NCBI GenBank assembly: GCA_946894095.1
Contig: OX335647.2
Coordinates: forward strand, 12,852,001-12,916,000
Length of the DNA: 64,000 nucleotides
Origin: Incurvaria masculella
Taxonomy: Eukaryota > Arthropoda > Insecta > Lepidoptera > Incurvariidae
Direction: 5' to 3'
The notes beneath the pieces were generated by a model, which ran no database searches, was not told where the DNA came from, and saw nothing but the letters and a program-made list of their open reading frames with translations. Shown here in pieces: positions 61,797 to 64,000 of this stretch; the stretch's first letter is position 1; the number at the start of each line of letters is the position of its first letter. The position numbers were made by a program, and so were the translations under genes.

Positions 61797-61937
61797 ATTA
61801 GGGCCTGATTAGCTTAATCGCCACATATAAGGGCCTTTCCTAGCAGCTTGCAATCATACCGGTACAAGATAATCAGCGCTTTAGTAATAAATAAGTGTCG
61901 ATTAAAATAAATCAGCATTTGGTGGAAACCAGGCTAA
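61797..61937 (-). repeat. MITE-like repeat E, copy 4
   Basis: GGGCCTGATTAGCTTAATCG, CACATATAAGGGCC, CTAGCAGCTTGCAATCATAC, CGGTACAAGATAATCAGCGC and CATTTGGTGGAAACCAGGC, the best preserved of the four. Confidence 0.65.
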
Positions 61938-64000
61938 GTTGATATGTTATTTATTACTTTAGGTATTATCGTTAATTTTGAATTCTTACACAGGATAGAT
62001 GGAGTAATATTTTTTTAATGTATGCATACCTCGTGGTCGTAATGAATGAATCTGATTCCCATCGGACCTAGAATGTGCAAAGTAACGAAGCCAGAAGGCC
62101 ATTTCCTACTGTATAACTACACAAGATTACAAAATTACTCATATTTTCATGTTTGTAACAGCGTCTCGCGGGCCCGCCCCGTCCGTGGGTCGATGCAATT
62201 TCAAGTGCACTCTTATTTGAAAGGTCGCTCAAGTGGAATTGGTTTTGCTGCGCCAGGCCTGTCTGCGCCGGCGTAGTACGGTCTGCAGCCGACGAATTAT
62301 GAAAAAAGTTATGCAATAATGTTTGATTAAATATGAACTAGGCTGATTGTGGTAACAGCCATCCATATTCAGTAGCAACAAAATATACCGGTTGTTAGCG
62401 GACGTATGGTCCTAACGTTAACCAGGTATTCCCAAGCATATTTGGAAAAAAAAAGGTAGATATTTATTTTTGTATGAATAAAAAAAATCCTATTTTTAGT
62501 CCCCATTAACATCCTATACTTGAGGTGGATTATTGTGCTATTTTCTATCTGCACCTACTACTTTTTCGAATTTTTCAATTGGAAATATGGCATGATTCGT
62601 TTTGGAACTGAAACGAAAATAGTTAACCGAGTCGTTATTAGATTAATATATTCCTATCTAACATGTTGGAGTAATTTCATTTTGTTTAGACCGTACAAAC
62701 CGAGCACGACTTCAATTTGTATCGATTTTGTTGGGTTGAGGAAGAATTTCATGTTTGAGTTGAATTGCGCTATAAATATGTATATCTAGCTAAAAGCACA
62801 CCGAGAATATAGTACAATAACGCGATACGATGATTTAAATAATTCCCATGGAGCGATATGTAATATCATAAAAGTAATATAGAGCTTACTACGAAATATA
62901 TCATATCAAGTGGCTTAATTTGCACGTTTAAAGCTAATAAACTTTTTTTATCGAGTTCCAATATTACGACAATGGTATAACTTTTTTGATCCTATTCTTT
63001 AGATAAAGCTAAAGATGTGAATAGTAGTAGTAAAAACAGTAGTTCATCAAGCATCAATTTCCAAATGCATATTTTACCTTAGTGGAAGCAAAGTGAGAAA
63101 ACCTACCTACATGACATGTGTAAAACCGACAGTTTTATAAAGGAATTGAAAAAAAAAAACCGGGAATATAAACCGATATTACTCTAATGTCGTAATGTCG
63201 AAACATAATAATAATAATTATTATGTTTCGACGAACGATAGTCAATAAGTATCGCTCTCGATGAAGGTTCAATTGCTTATATATCTTACAGCTTTTCATG
63301 GTAAGAATGTGGCAAGTTATGCGCTCATCCACGCTAGAGCCAACGTCATACAACGTGCAAAACTCTCCGAAATGTGCTTATTTTCGCTGGTACTATCACA
63401 TTTCTAACCAGCGCCATCTACCGTCACTGCCAGAGCTAAGTTTTATTCCAAATTTTGCCTAGGTAGGCATGATGAATACGTTAAATTTTAACTATAAATT
63501 AGGTAATGTCGTTTGTATTTAATATTTTCTGAAATGTGAATTGCAATGCCACATGTGGACTTTTATTGTCCCTATTCAACACTCGTATGACGTAAGCAAT
63601 CTATCCCTTCCTCTTTAATATATGAGTTAAGCTAATATAGGTTTGTAACTTGACAAATAATACATTCCAATACAATAAGCTCTGGATTCGAAGATTCGTT
63701 GTTCTCTCCAGACCGTTTGATGCTACAAGATAGCAAGCGATGGAGAAGATTGGCTCCGTCGTCGTATATATTGAAAAGGTTTTGTAAAAAATCTAATCTA
63801 CAGAGTCGACGGGTAAGAACATTTAGCTCGGTACTGGATTAGATTGGTTGTCGTTTTGTTTTTTCGTTTTATAACGGAGTTAGGTAGGTACTGAACGTTC
63901 GGAGGAATGATTTTTAATACTAGACAAGGATAACTTACATTCAGTTCGATATTGGCCTAATATAATACCACAATTTAAAAAATCTAAAATGTTTTTCGAA
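61938..64000. other. no gene supported; short palindrome
   Basis: 62155-62290 is GC-rich for its surroundings (GCGGGCCCGCCCC) without a recognised product. A SINE-tail remnant (GTAACAGCCATCCATATTCAG) is at 62350-62372. A near-perfect 36-base palindrome GTCGAAACATAATAAT... is at 63197-63232. The remainder is AT-rich. Confidence 0.45.

Overview
The window looks like an AT-rich, repeat-dense stretch of an insect nuclear genome, most likely a moth or butterfly. The evidence is indirect. It carries many copies of interspersed families I associate with Lepidoptera: short elements ending in a tRNA-like or 5S-rRNA-like head, the family that starts ACCGGCCAAGTGCGAGTC and carries a GGAC microsatellite, mariner elements, and Jockey/CR1-like and RTE-like LINE debris. 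It also has small introns with T-rich acceptors. There are no bacterial operons, no CRISPR array and no intact rRNA gene.

Layout. 1-32 kb is almost entirely transposable-element sequence: an uninterrupted mariner transposase reading frame running off the left edge (1-767), LINE fragments (about 3.0-4.4, 5.6-6.7, 10.0-10.25 and 11.2-11.6 kb), a 542-bp TTAA-flanked MITE (7.2 kb), a tRNA-like unit inside a foldback (5.1-5.5 kb), a 1.7-kb element with 350-bp inverted arms (14.1-15.8 kb), GC/poly-G islands and many SINEs. 32-50 kb is the only clearly genic part. 50-64 kb is again repeats, including a second 542-bp MITE copy (54.3 kb) and an internally deleted mariner (55.5-56.5 kb).

The genic part is a tandem array of five same-strand paralogues I do not recognise: 32277-33792 (two coding exons), 35263-36153, 40465-41037, 43213-44916 and 48281-49525. 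Their first 65 residues align without a gap. All share M1-C2, T7-P8, C11, R18, E28, R32, Q36, Y39-N40, F44, Q47, L51, P53 and K65. A Cys/Gly-rich loop follows, then another hydrophobic segment, then a polar tail of very different length that is rich in N-x-S/T sequons. Every ATG lies just downstream of a pyrimidine-rich splice acceptor, so each gene probably has at least one untranslated upstream exon. Three tails share a WP(H/A) motif and two share a WLxxGxxIRxxL carboxy terminus. I regard this cluster as the best candidate for an undescribed system here: a lineage-specific family of multipass or hairpin membrane proteins with fast-diverging, probably glycosylated tails. Its function cannot be read from the sequence.

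Other structural points are two SINE groups that share a body but carry different pol III heads, several nested or inverted insertions (including a 47-bp perfect inverted pair and a 41-bp perfect inverted duplication inside a reverse transcriptase frame), and two related short hairpins in the spacers of the gene array.
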